Part shown: piece by piece, positions 28,003 through 35,782 of the stretch | Position numbering within the stretch: position 1 is the stretch's first letter | Layout of the letters: the number at the start of each line of letters is the position of its first letter | Origin: an uncultured Rhodospirillales bacterium | Lineage (GTDB): Bacteria > Pseudomonadota > Alphaproteobacteria > Acetobacterales > Acetobacteraceae | Assembly (NCBI GenBank): GCA_903865895.1 | Contig: CAIPLM010000147.1 | Span: 1 to 64,000, forward strand | Direction of reading: 5' to 3' | DNA length: 64,000 nucleotides | Made by a program: the position numbers and the translations under genes | Notes under the pieces: generated by a model | Told to the model about the DNA's origin: nothing | What the model saw: only the letters and a program-made list of their open reading frames with translations | Database searches by the model: none

Positions 28003-28821
28003 ATGAACCGGAATGCGCGGCTCTTCTGCCTGCTGGCGGCGCTGGTGCTGACGGGTGGCTGGGGCGGTATCGACATGCAGATCGCGCCGCAGCTCAATGC
28101 CGGCGGGCGGCCGGCGCCGAACCCGATTCCGGCGCGGCTGCACCTCCCCTCCGGTAGCGGGCCGTTTCCTGCGCTGGTCGTGCTGCATACCTGTGGCGGG
28201 CTGTCGCGGCTTGGCATGGGTGGGCCGAGCCTGGTGGAGCAATGGGTCAGCCGGGTGAATGGCTGGGGCTATGCGGCGCTGGTGCCCGATAGTTTCGCCC
28301 CACGCGGCGTCAGCACCGTCTGCTCGCCGGAGGCGCAGCCGAAAGTCACGGCGTGGGACCGGGCCGGCGATGCGGTGAGCGCGGCGCTCGCCCTGCGCGG
28401 CCGGCCGGAGATCGATGCCGGTCGAATCGCGGTGATTGGCTTCTCCCATGGCGGGGCCACGGCGGCGTGGGTGGCGCTAAAGCCGGCAGCGACGGCGTTT
28501 CCGGGGCTGATCCGGGCGGCGGTGGACTATTACGGCTCCTGTGGCCCGGCCGAGCGCTATGGCGGGCTGCCGCTGTTGGTGTTGGCGGGCGAGGCGGATG
28601 ACTGGGGCAATCCGGCCGTCTCCTGCCGGCAATTCGCGGAGCGGCTGGGGGCGGGGGCGCCGGTTGAGGTCGTCACCTATCCCGGCGTCGCGCATTCCTT
28701 CGACAACCGGAACCTGGTGCGCCGCGCCTTCAGCTTCGGCCACCGGGTAGAGTACGACCATGCCGCCGCCGAGGACAGTTTCGCCCGGGTGAAGGCCTTC
28801 CTCGCGCGCACCCTGAACTGA
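28003..28821 (+). CDS. Dienelactone-hydrolase-family protein, probably exported
   Basis: A 272-residue alpha/beta hydrolase. A short hydrophobic start (MNRNARLFCLLAALVLTGGWGG) suggests export. The oxyanion segment is VVLHTCGGLS, the nucleophile Ser148 lies in GFSHGG, the acid is near AGEADDW, and the His is in GVAHSFDN. The family ranges from dienelactone hydrolases to poly- and ester hydrolases, and the nucleophile here is Ser rather than the Cys of true dienelactone hydrolase. Divergent from the radical SAM gene, convergent with moaB. Confidence 0.85.
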   Translation: MNRNARLFCLLAALVLTGGWGGIDMQIAPQLNAGGRPAPNPIPARLHLPSGSGPFPALVVLHTCGGLSRLGMGGPSLVEQWVSRVNGWGYAALVPDSFAPRGVSTVCSPEAQPKVTAWDRAGDAVSAALALRGRPEIDAGRIAVIGFSHGGATAAWVALKPAATAFPGLIRAAVDYYGSCGPAERYGGLPLLVLAGEADDWGNPAVSCRQFAERLGAGAPVEVVTYPGVAHSFDNRNLVRRAFSFGHRVEYDHAAAEDSFARVKAFLARTLN

Positions 28822-28853
28822 TACCAGCCCGCAGGGTTGGTGCGGCATCAGCG

Positions 28854-29399
28854 CTACTCGGCGGCCTTCAGGTGCTCCTGCAGGCGCGGCATCAGCTCGA
28901 CGAGGTTGCAGGGACGGTGGCGGTTGTCGAGCTGCCAGACCAGGATGTCGTCCCAGGCGTCCTTCACCGCGCCGGTGGAGCCGGGCAGCGCGAACAGATA
29001 GGTGCCACGCGCCACGCCGCCGATGGCGCGGGACTGCATGGTGGAGGTGCCGATCTTGGCGTAGCTCAGCATGCGGAACAGCTCGCCGAACCCCTCGATG
29101 GTCTTCTCCAGCACGCGGTTGAACGCCTCGGGCGTCACGTCCCGCCCGGTGATGCCGGTGCCGCCCGTGGTGATGACGCAGTCGATCGCGGGATCGGCGA
29201 TCCAGGTTTCGAGTTGGGTGGCGATGCGGTCCGCCTCGTCCTTCTCGATGGCGCGCACCGCGACGGTGTGGCCGGCGGCGGTGATGCGGGCGGCGAGCGT
29301 GGCGCCGGAGGTGTCGTTCTCCAGCGTCCGCGTGTCGGACACGGTGAGCACGGCGATGTTCACCGGCAGGAAGGGGCGGGATTCATCGATGCGGGACAT
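28854..29399 (-). CDS. moaB: Molybdenum cofactor biosynthesis protein MoaB
   Basis: A 181-residue MoaB/MogA-family protein that adenylylates molybdopterin before metal insertion. Conserved blocks: VNIAVLTVSDTRTLENDTSG, CVITTGGTGITGRDVTPEA, and LFALPGSTGAVKDAWDDIL. This start and length match E. coli MoaB (about 170). No other Mo-cofactor gene is in the window. Confidence 0.95.
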   Translation of the reverse strand: MSRIDESRPFLPVNIAVLTVSDTRTLENDTSGATLAARITAAGHTVAVRAIEKDEADRIATQLETWIADPAIDCVITTGGTGITGRDVTPEAFNRVLEKTIEGFGELFRMLSYAKIGTSTMQSRAIGGVARGTYLFALPGSTGAVKDAWDDILVWQLDNRHRPCNLVELMPRLQEHLKAAE

Positions 29400-29455
29400 G
29401 GTGTGTCTCCTCTGCGTCGGATCAATCTAGGCCCGATCGCGCCCGGCCGGAAGCG

Positions 29456-31054
29456 TCACGCCGGCAGCCCGGCATCCTCGCGGATCATCGCTGCCGCCTT
29501 CTCGCCGATCATGATGGTGGGGGCGTTGGTATTGCCGGTGGTCAACCGCGGCATCACCGAGGCGTCGGCCACGCGCAGCCCGGCGATGCCGCGCACGCGC
29601 AGGCGGGAATCGACCACGGCGGCGGGGTCCTCGCCCATGCGGCAGGTGCCGACGGGGTGGTAGATGGTGTTGCCGGCGCGGCGGGCGAAGTCGGCTAGGT
29701 CGGCAGCGCTGGTGACCGTCGGCCCCGGCGCGATTTCCTCCACGCTGAACTGGCTGAGCGCGGGGGAGGCGAAGATGGCGCGCACCTGGGCGATGCCGGC
29801 GTTCAGCACGCGCAGGTCCTCGGGGTGGGAGAGGTAGTTGGGGCGGATGACGGGCTTGGCCAGCGGATCGGCCGATTGCGCCATCACCGTGCCGCGGCTG
29901 TCCGGCCGGACGGGGCACACCGCGCAGGACATGCCGGGCGCGCGTTCCAACGTCATCGCCCGCTTGGGGTCGTAGCTCGCGGGGGTGAACAGCAATTGCA
30001 GATCGGGGCTCGCCAGCCCCTCGCGCGAGCGGGTGAAGACCTGGGCGGTGGTGGTGCCGAAGGTGAAGGCGCCCTTGCCTTGCAGCACAAAGCGCACCGC
30101 CTCGAAGCCGAGGCGCAGCCCGTGGGCGAGCTCGTTGGTGGTCACGCTGCCCTTCACGCGATGGGCGACGCGGACGATGTAGTGGTCCTGCAAATTGGCG
30201 CCGACGCCGGGGGCATCGCGCAGCGGCTCCACCCCGATGGCGCGCAGATGGTCTTCCGGGCCGATGCCGGAGACTTGCAGGAGATGCGGCGAGTTCACCG
30301 CGCCGCCGGAGAGGATCACCTCGCGCCGCGCGCGTAACTGGCGCTCGGCGCCGCCCTGGCGGAAGGCGACGCCGGTGCAGGTGGTGCCGTCAAACAGCAG
30401 GCGGGTCGCGATCGCCTTGGTGAGGATGGTGAGGTTGGGCCGCTGGCGCGCCGCGGCGAGGAAGGTGGTGGCGGTGGAGCCGCGATAGCGGCCGTTGCGG
30501 GTGTTCTGCGAGTAGCCGACGCCCTCCTGCCCGGCGCCGTTGAGGTCGGGCTGAAAGGCGTGCCCGGCCTGCTGCGCCGCTTCCACGAAGCGGTGGGTGA
30601 GAGGGAGTATGGTCGGGTAGTCCCGCACTTCCATCACGCCGGTTTTGCCGCGATAGGCCGGGTCACCCTTGGCGTAGCGTTCGGATTTGCGGAAATAGGG
30701 CAGCACGTCCTCATAGCTCCAGCCGCGGCAGCCGGTTTGCGCCCAATGGTCGAAATCGGCGGGGTTGCCGCGCACGTAGAGCATGCCGTTGATGGAGCTG
30801 GAGCCGCCGAGCACCCGCCCGCGCGGCCAGTGGATGGCGCGCCCGGCGGTGCCTGGCTCGGGCTCGGATTCGTAGTTCCAGTTCACCAGCGGGTTTTTCA
30901 TCAGCTTGATGACGCCGGCGGGGATGTGGATCCAGGGGTACCAGTCGGTCGGCCCGGCCTCCAGCAGGGTGACGGAGGCGCCGGTCTCGCTTAGGCGGCT
31001 GGCGACGACGCAGCCGGCCGAGCCGGCGCCGATGACGATGTAGTCGGTCTCCAT
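29456..31054 (-). CDS. GMC-family oxidoreductase (choline-dehydrogenase-like)
   Basis: A 532-residue FAD-dependent enzyme. The dinucleotide motif is YIVIGAGSAGCVVASRL with EAG downstream. GMC signature 1 is RGRVLGGSSSINGMLYVRG, signature 2 is SGGAVNSPHLLQVSGIG, and the C-terminal active-site His lies in NTIYHPVGTCRMG with the partner Asn in TGNTNAPTIMIGEKAA. Choline dehydrogenase is the closest well-known type, but no betaine genes are near, so the alcohol substrate is open. The ATG at 31054 has AGGGA six bases upstream; the frame to 31180 is an unsupported extension. Confidence 0.93.
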   Translation of the reverse strand: METDYIVIGAGSAGCVVASRLSETGASVTLLEAGPTDWYPWIHIPAGVIKLMKNPLVNWNYESEPEPGTAGRAIHWPRGRVLGGSSSINGMLYVRGNPADFDHWAQTGCRGWSYEDVLPYFRKSERYAKGDPAYRGKTGVMEVRDYPTILPLTHRFVEAAQQAGHAFQPDLNGAGQEGVGYSQNTRNGRYRGSTATTFLAAARQRPNLTILTKAIATRLLFDGTTCTGVAFRQGGAERQLRARREVILSGGAVNSPHLLQVSGIGPEDHLRAIGVEPLRDAPGVGANLQDHYIVRVAHRVKGSVTTNELAHGLRLGFEAVRFVLQGKGAFTFGTTTAQVFTRSREGLASPDLQLLFTPASYDPKRAMTLERAPGMSCAVCPVRPDSRGTVMAQSADPLAKPVIRPNYLSHPEDLRVLNAGIAQVRAIFASPALSQFSVEEIAPGPTVTSAADLADFARRAGNTIYHPVGTCRMGEDPAAVVDSRLRVRGIAGLRVADASVMPRLTTGNTNAPTIMIGEKAAAMIREDAGLPA

Positions 31055-31119
31055 GGGCATTCCCTCGCTCCCTGCCGGCATTGTGCCGAAGCGGCGCGGC
31101 CTGTCCAATCCCGGTTGGA

Positions 31120-31977
31120 TCAGCGGTACGACCAGCCCGCCGGCGGGGCGGCCAGCACGCGTTCCTTCTCGCCTGTCCACCAGGCGCGCCCGGCGAGATC
31201 GGCCCCCCAGGCGGCGGCGACGCCGAGCACCGCGAGGCCGTCGGCGGCATCGGCGCGATAGGTGACATGGTGATGGCCGTGGATGATCAGCCGCGCGCCC
31301 ATCGCGCGGGCCAGCCCGTCGATCACCGCGATGCCGGCGGGGTGGCTGGAGGGGGCCTCGTGGGTGACCAGCACATCGGCGCGCTGGGCGGCGAGTGCTA
31401 CGATATCCTCGGGCCAGATCGCCATGGCCGCCAGGGAATGGGCGAGGGCGGCGGCGGAATCCGGGCTCCAGCCTGGCCCGAGGGCGGCCATGTCCGCCGC
31501 CAGTTCAGCGCGCCCATGCAGGCGGGGCGGCTGCGGCGGGTTCCAGATGCGTGAACGGAAGGTGCCGCCGAGGCCTGCAACGCGCAGCCCGGCGATCTCC
31601 ACCACCTGCCCGTGCAAGGCACCGGCCGCGGTGGCGGCATTGCGCGTGGGGTCGGCGAGGTTGGCCCACATTTCGGGTCCGCCGTCATAGTCGTGGTTGC
31701 CGAAAATCCAGTGCAGGCCGATGCCGGCCGCGCGCAGCGGGGCGGTCAGGTCATCGAGCGGGGCGGTGCATTCCATGTCGCCCAGCAGCACCACATGGCG
31801 CGGCGGCGCCGGCAGCGCCGCGATGCCGCGCGCCACCAGATCCCACCGCCGGTGGATGTCGCCGATGAAGACGACGCCGTGCACGTCAGCGAAGGGCAGG
31901 TGGAGTTCTCCGGGTCGGCGATGGGGCATGGTGCGGGGAAACGACGGATCAGGCAAGCCGATTGCCGGTTCGCGCAT
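31120..31977 (-). CDS. Calcineurin-like metallophosphoesterase
   Basis: A 285-residue phosphoesterase with all five metal motifs: GDIHRR, GDME, GNHD, the THEAP His and GHHH. Members hydrolyse phosphomonoesters or diesters; the substrate is unknown. Two starts are possible, ATG 31977 and ATG 31929; neither has a strong Shine-Dalgarno, and the fold begins near VHGVVFIGDIH. It is divergent from the desulfinase-like gene across 85 bases. Confidence 0.85.
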   Translation of the reverse strand: MREPAIGLPDPSFPRTMPHRRPGELHLPFADVHGVVFIGDIHRRWDLVARGIAALPAPPRHVVLLGDMECTAPLDDLTAPLRAAGIGLHWIFGNHDYDGGPEMWANLADPTRNAATAAGALHGQVVEIAGLRVAGLGGTFRSRIWNPPQPPRLHGRAELAADMAALGPGWSPDSAAALAHSLAAMAIWPEDIVALAAQRADVLVTHEAPSSHPAGIAVIDGLARAMGARLIIHGHHHVTYRADAADGLAVLGVAAAWGADLAGRAWWTGEKERVLAAPPAGWSYR

Positions 31978-32062
31978 TGAAGGCTATGTCGATGTGGAGG
32001 CGGGGGAAGCATCGCCGAAGTAAAAACAGCCGCACGCGCAAGACCAGGAACACCCAACGCCC

Positions 32063-33232
32063 ATGCTCTCTCAGGCCGAACTCGACCTGCAAGCCCGCGC
32101 GCGCGATTTCGCCCGCCGTGTCGTCCGTCCCCGCGCCGCCGCGATCGACGCGAGCCGGGAGTATCCGCACGATATTGTCGCCGCCCTCGCCGCCGAGGGG
32201 TTCATGGGCATGACGATCCCGGCCCAATATGGCGGCCAGGGCCGTTCGTATCTCGATGCCGCGCTGGTGATCGAGGAGATGGCGCGGGAATGCACCGTCA
32301 CCGCGCGCATCGCCGTCGAGGCCAATATGGGCGCGGTCTCCGCGGTGATGGAATATGGCACCGAGGACCAGCGCCGCCTCGCCGCCGGGCTGGTGCTGGC
32401 GGGCGACAAGCCGGCGATCTGCATCACCGAGCCCGAGGCGGGATCGGACGCGACCGCGATGAGCACGCGGGCCGACCGTAAGGGCGATCGCTGGATCATC
32501 AACGGCACCAAGCACTGGATCACCGGCGCCGGGGTCTCGAAGCTGCACCTGATTTTCGCCCGCGCCTTCGACGAGGCGGGCGCCGAGCTTGGCATCGGCG
32601 GCTTCATCGCCCTGCGTCCGGCGGCGGGGCTGGAGATGGAGTACCGCGAGCCCACGCTTGGGCTGTGCGGCATGCCGGAGGGGCGGCTTGGCTTCCGCGA
32701 TCTCGAAATTCCCGCCGGGATGGCGCTGCCGATGCCCAACGGCTTCGCGCGCGGCTTTGCCGATCTCATCAATGCCTATAACAGCCAGCGCGTCGGCGCC
32801 GGCACGGTGGCGATGGGCATCGCCGCCGGGGCGCTCGATCGTGCGCTTGATTTCGCCCGCGAACGCGAACAGTTCGGCCGCCCGATCGGCGAGTTCCAGG
32901 GGCTGCAATGGATGCTGGCGGACATGCAGACCCAGCTGACCGCATCGCGCCTGATGCTGCACGCGGCCGCGCGTTCCACCGGCCCTGGCGGGCGTTTCCC
33001 CGACCCGATGCTGGCCGCCCAGGCCAAGATCTTCGCCTCCGAAGCCGCGATCAAAATCGTCAACGACGCGCTGCAGGTGTTCGGCGCCCGCGGCTATTCG
33101 CGGGATCTGCCGCTGGAGCGCATGCTGCGGGACGTGCGGATGTTCACCATCGCCGGCGGCACCGCCCAGGTGCTGCGCACCCTCGTCGCCGCGCGCCTGC
33201 TGGGTTGGAAACTGCCCCAAACGCGCGGGTGA
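32063..33232 (+). CDS. acd: 3-sulfinopropionyl-CoA desulfinase-like protein (acyl-CoA dehydrogenase fold)
   Basis: A 389-residue flavoprotein with acyl-CoA dehydrogenase blocks (ITEPEAGSDATAM, INGTKHWITGAGVSKLHLIFAR, REQFGRPIGEFQGLQWMLADMQ). Neither catalytic base position is acidic: Gln242 stands at the helix-G site (NSQRVGAG) and Gly365 at the C-terminal site (IAGGTAQ). Desulfinase Acd of Advenella mimigardefordensis, which releases sulfite from 3-sulfinopropionyl-CoA, is reported to have Gln246 and Gly366 there and to use Arg84; Arg82 (TARIAVE) is the likely match. Surrounding sequence also resembles that enzyme as I remember it. A base-less dehydrogenase of other function remains possible. 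Convergent with a decarboxylase-rhodanese pair. Confidence 0.82.
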   Translation: MLSQAELDLQARARDFARRVVRPRAAAIDASREYPHDIVAALAAEGFMGMTIPAQYGGQGRSYLDAALVIEEMARECTVTARIAVEANMGAVSAVMEYGTEDQRRLAAGLVLAGDKPAICITEPEAGSDATAMSTRADRKGDRWIINGTKHWITGAGVSKLHLIFARAFDEAGAELGIGGFIALRPAAGLEMEYREPTLGLCGMPEGRLGFRDLEIPAGMALPMPNGFARGFADLINAYNSQRVGAGTVAMGIAAGALDRALDFAREREQFGRPIGEFQGLQWMLADMQTQLTASRLMLHAAARSTGPGGRFPDPMLAAQAKIFASEAAIKIVNDALQVFGARGYSRDLPLERMLRDVRMFTIAGGTAQVLRTLVAARLLGWKLPQTRG

Positions 33233-33238
33233 GGGCGC

Positions 33239-34651
33239 TCACGTGTTGCTGCCGCGCACCGTCCGCCAGGCGGCGCGGATGGCGCCTGCCGTCATCCTCC
33301 CATCGGCCTCGGTTGTCGCGTAGCTGCTGACAGACACGCGCATCAACCACTGGCCGCGCCACTGCGAGGCGCCGGCGAAGGCGATGCCGTCGGATTGCAG
33401 CCGGCTGACGGTGGCGAGCGTCAGGCGATCCGCCTCCTCCGCGTTGCGCTCGGGACCGAAGCGCAGGATCACTTGATTGAGCGCCACCGCGTTCACCACG
33501 GCGATACCGGGCTCCTCGCGCAGCGCGGCGGCGATCTGCCCGGCGACCCGGCAGTTGCGCTCCACCATCTCGGCGATGCCGGCGCGGCCGAAATGGCGCA
33601 GCAGCGCCCAAGTGGCGAAACCGCGGGCGCGGCGGGAGAGTTCGGGCACGTAATGCGTCGGGTCCCGCTCGCCGGCGGCCACTGCGGGCAGGTAGCTCGC
33701 GCCAAACGCCATGGCGCGGCGATGCGCCTCCGGGTCCCGCACGATGGCGAAGCCGGTATCGTAGGGCGATTGCAGCCATTTATGGCCGTCGGTCGCCCAG
33801 GAATCCGCATCCTCCACCCCCGCCGCGAGCGCGGCACGCCCCGGCGCCGCCTTGGCCCACAGGCCGAAGGCGCCATCCACGTGCACCCAGGCGCCATGCG
33901 CCCGCGCGATCGGGATCAACTCGGGGAAGGGGTCGCAGGCCCCGGTATTGATCTGCCCGGCCTGCAGCATGACGATGGCGGGGCCCTCGCCCCCCTCCAG
34001 CGCCGCCACCAGCCCGTCCGGGATCATCCGTCCCTCGCCATCCGTCGCCACCTTGATCACCCGGGAGTGCCCGAGCCCGAGGAATTGCAGCGCCGACAGC
34101 GCCGAGACATGCACATCCTCGCCAACCACCATGCGGATCGGCGGCGCACCGAACAGCCCATCGGCCTCGACATCCCAGCCCACGCGGCGCAGCACCTCGC
34201 TGCGCCCGGCGGCCAGGCCCACCAGATTGGCCATGGTCGCGCCAGTGACAAAGCCAACCGAGCTGCCGGCGGGCAGGCCGAGGATATCGACCAGCCATTG
34301 CCCGCTCACCAGCTCCGCCGCCGAGGCCGCCGGGGCGGCCTGGTGGTTGCCGACATTCTGGCCCCAGGCGGAGGTCATCCAATCCGCCGCCACGCCGGCG
34401 GGGTGCGAGCCGCCGATCACCCAGCCGAAGAAGCGCGGCCCGGTCATCGCGTGCAGGCCGGGCGCGGCGCGGGCGACCAGCTCCTCCAGCACCGCTTCCG
34501 CCGGCTGCCCGGCTTCGGGCGTTGGCCCCTCCCAATCCGGCACGGCGGCGGCGTAATTATGCGTCGGCCGCTGCTTGGCGGTCGCGATATCGCGGCGGAA
34601 TTCCGTCGCCAGGGCCGCTGCCCGAGCGAAGAGCGGACCTGGGTCTTCCAT
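33239..34651 (-). CDS. Group II PLP-dependent decarboxylase
   Basis: A 470-residue pyridoxal-5'-phosphate decarboxylase of the aromatic-amino-acid / glutamate / cysteine-sulfinate group. The Schiff-base Lys291 lies in TDGHKWLQSPYD, the ring-nitrogen Asp259 in WVHVDGAFGLWA, and GFVTGATMANLVGL is the phosphate cradle. Amino-acid specificity cannot be read with certainty. Its ATG shares one base with the rhodanese stop, so the two are co-translated. The convergent desulfinase-like gene makes a sulfur-containing substrate such as cysteine sulfinate an attractive but unproven idea. Confidence 0.9.
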   Translation of the reverse strand: MEDPGPLFARAAALATEFRRDIATAKQRPTHNYAAAVPDWEGPTPEAGQPAEAVLEELVARAAPGLHAMTGPRFFGWVIGGSHPAGVAADWMTSAWGQNVGNHQAAPAASAAELVSGQWLVDILGLPAGSSVGFVTGATMANLVGLAAGRSEVLRRVGWDVEADGLFGAPPIRMVVGEDVHVSALSALQFLGLGHSRVIKVATDGEGRMIPDGLVAALEGGEGPAIVMLQAGQINTGACDPFPELIPIARAHGAWVHVDGAFGLWAKAAPGRAALAAGVEDADSWATDGHKWLQSPYDTGFAIVRDPEAHRRAMAFGASYLPAVAAGERDPTHYVPELSRRARGFATWALLRHFGRAGIAEMVERNCRVAGQIAAALREEPGIAVVNAVALNQVILRFGPERNAEEADRLTLATVSRLQSDGIAFAGASQWRGQWLMRVSVSSYATTEADGRMTAGAIRAAWRTVRGSNT

Positions 34652-35052
34652 CAGGCTGGCTTCTTCGGGGCCAGCGCCTCGAGCGTGCCGCCGGCTTCCT
34701 TGAAGGCGGTCAGCCCGCCGACGATGTCCGCCACGTTCTCCAGCCCCATGTCCTGCGCCGTCTTGGCCGAGAGCGCGGAGCGCCAGCCGGCGGCGCAGAA
34801 GAAAACGAACTGCTTTTTCTCGGCGAAAATCGGCTTGTGATAGGGGCTGTCCGGGTCGATCCAGAATTCCAGCATGCCGCGGGTGCAGCGGAAGGCGCCG
34901 GGGATGGTGCCCTCGCGCTCGATCTCGCGGGGGTCGCGGATATCAACGAAAACCACGTCGTCCTGGCCCACCATCTTCACCGCTTCGGCCGCCGGCACGC
35001 GGGCGATCTCCGCCTCCGCCTCGGCGAGGAGCTGCTTGATACCCTTCTTCAT
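34651..35052 (-). CDS. Rhodanese-like sulfurtransferase
   Basis: A 133-residue single-domain rhodanese. The active-site Cys86 lies in VFFCAAGWRSALSA, after VFVDIRDPREIEREGTIPGA and before VADIVGGLTAFKEAGG. Single-domain rhodaneses move sulfane sulfur between thiols and acceptors. The start at 35052 gives the usual MKKGIKQLLAEAEAEI; two nearby in-frame ATGs (35061, 35058) are possible, with AAGGGA upstream of all three. It is the second gene of a three-gene minus-strand run. Confidence 0.9.
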   Translation of the reverse strand: MKKGIKQLLAEAEAEIARVPAAEAVKMVGQDDVVFVDIRDPREIEREGTIPGAFRCTRGMLEFWIDPDSPYHKPIFAEKKQFVFFCAAGWRSALSAKTAQDMGLENVADIVGGLTAFKEAGGTLEALAPKKPA

Positions 35053-35057
35053 GGCCA

Positions 35058-35561
35058 TCATTCCCTTATGACTGTAGACGCACATACTGCGTCCGGCCGG
35101 AGGGGACGACAAGCACCCGCCGAATGTACACACGCCCGCGCCGCCGCGCGAGAGCCCCCCGCAGCGCACACGACGACGGCGATGCCGCCGGTACATCGGC
35201 CCTCCTCCGGGCGCCCCTGCGCGACAGGCCGGGCGCCGCGCAGCCGGGTGAGCGGCGTCGGGAAAATGGAACGGCGCGCCAGCGCCCGCCGCCCGGCGTC
35301 GGCCTGCACGCGCGCGACCTCGGCCAGCTTGCCACGGAAGCCCGCATCATCCAGCAATCCGGGGTCGCTGAGCGCCTCCTGCGCCCAGGCGATCCGCCGA
35401 AGCGCCTTCTCCAGCCCCGTCCGGCGGCGATGCCCCGGCGGCAGCGCATCGCGCCGTGCACGCAACGCGGCCGCCCGTGCGCCCAGCACACCACCCAGCA
35501 CCAGCAGCAGATGCCGCAGCGCGCGCAACAGCGTCTGGAGGTGGGAGGGGCGGGGCGGCAT
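35058..35561 (-). CDS. Hypothetical protein, N-terminal hydrophobic segment
   Basis: A 167-residue open frame. It begins MPPRPSHLQTLLRALRHLLLVLGG with a possible membrane or signal segment, then a basic helix-rich middle (GLEKALRRIAWAQEALSDPGLLDDAGFRG...), then a low-complexity Ala/Gly/Arg tail. AGGAA lies eight bases before the ATG and the stop is five bases upstream of the rhodanese start, which favours a real co-transcribed gene. Other open frames overlap on both strands in this GC-rich stretch, so coding is not certain. No family recognised. Confidence 0.45.
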   Translation of the reverse strand: MPPRPSHLQTLLRALRHLLLVLGGVLGARAAALRARRDALPPGHRRRTGLEKALRRIAWAQEALSDPGLLDDAGFRGKLAEVARVQADAGRRALARRSIFPTPLTRLRGARPVAQGRPEEGRCTGGIAVVVCAAGGSRAAARACVHSAGACRPLRPDAVCASTVIRE

Positions 35562-35782
35562 GGCACGGGTTCCTGTGTGATTGATATTCCCTAAATGTTC
35601 CCATATCCATCGATGAATTGCAAGCTATTTTTCTCTTACGTCAAAATTTATTTCCTTCTCCGGGCCGAAACACGGGCACCCCGCGCCGTACCCGGGCACC
35701 CGCTTCCAGCGATCGCCCGGCGGGGGATAGAAATTTCAGCGATTTGGCGCGACAAACCCAGGGCATTTCGAGGAGACACGCC
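35562..35782. promoter_or_regulatory. A/T-rich divergent promoter region with a motif shared with 59496-59528
   Basis: 221 bases between the rhodanese operon and the dihydroorotase-like gene, with a marked A/T-rich core (about 35581-35665) unlike the rest of the window. AATTGCA followed by AGCTATTTTTCTCTT (35623-35637) and TTACGTCA (35636-35643) is shared in large part with the region before the hypothetical gene at 59550, where AATTG is followed by the same 15 bases and by TGACGTAA. The repeat suggests a common regulator-binding site. No clear -35/-10 pair can be fixed. Confidence 0.4.

Noticed and set aside
28822..28853. ACCAGCCC/GGGTTGGT hairpin between the hydrolase and moaB as a terminator
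   Set aside because: The stem needs a G-T pair and no T run follows on either strand.
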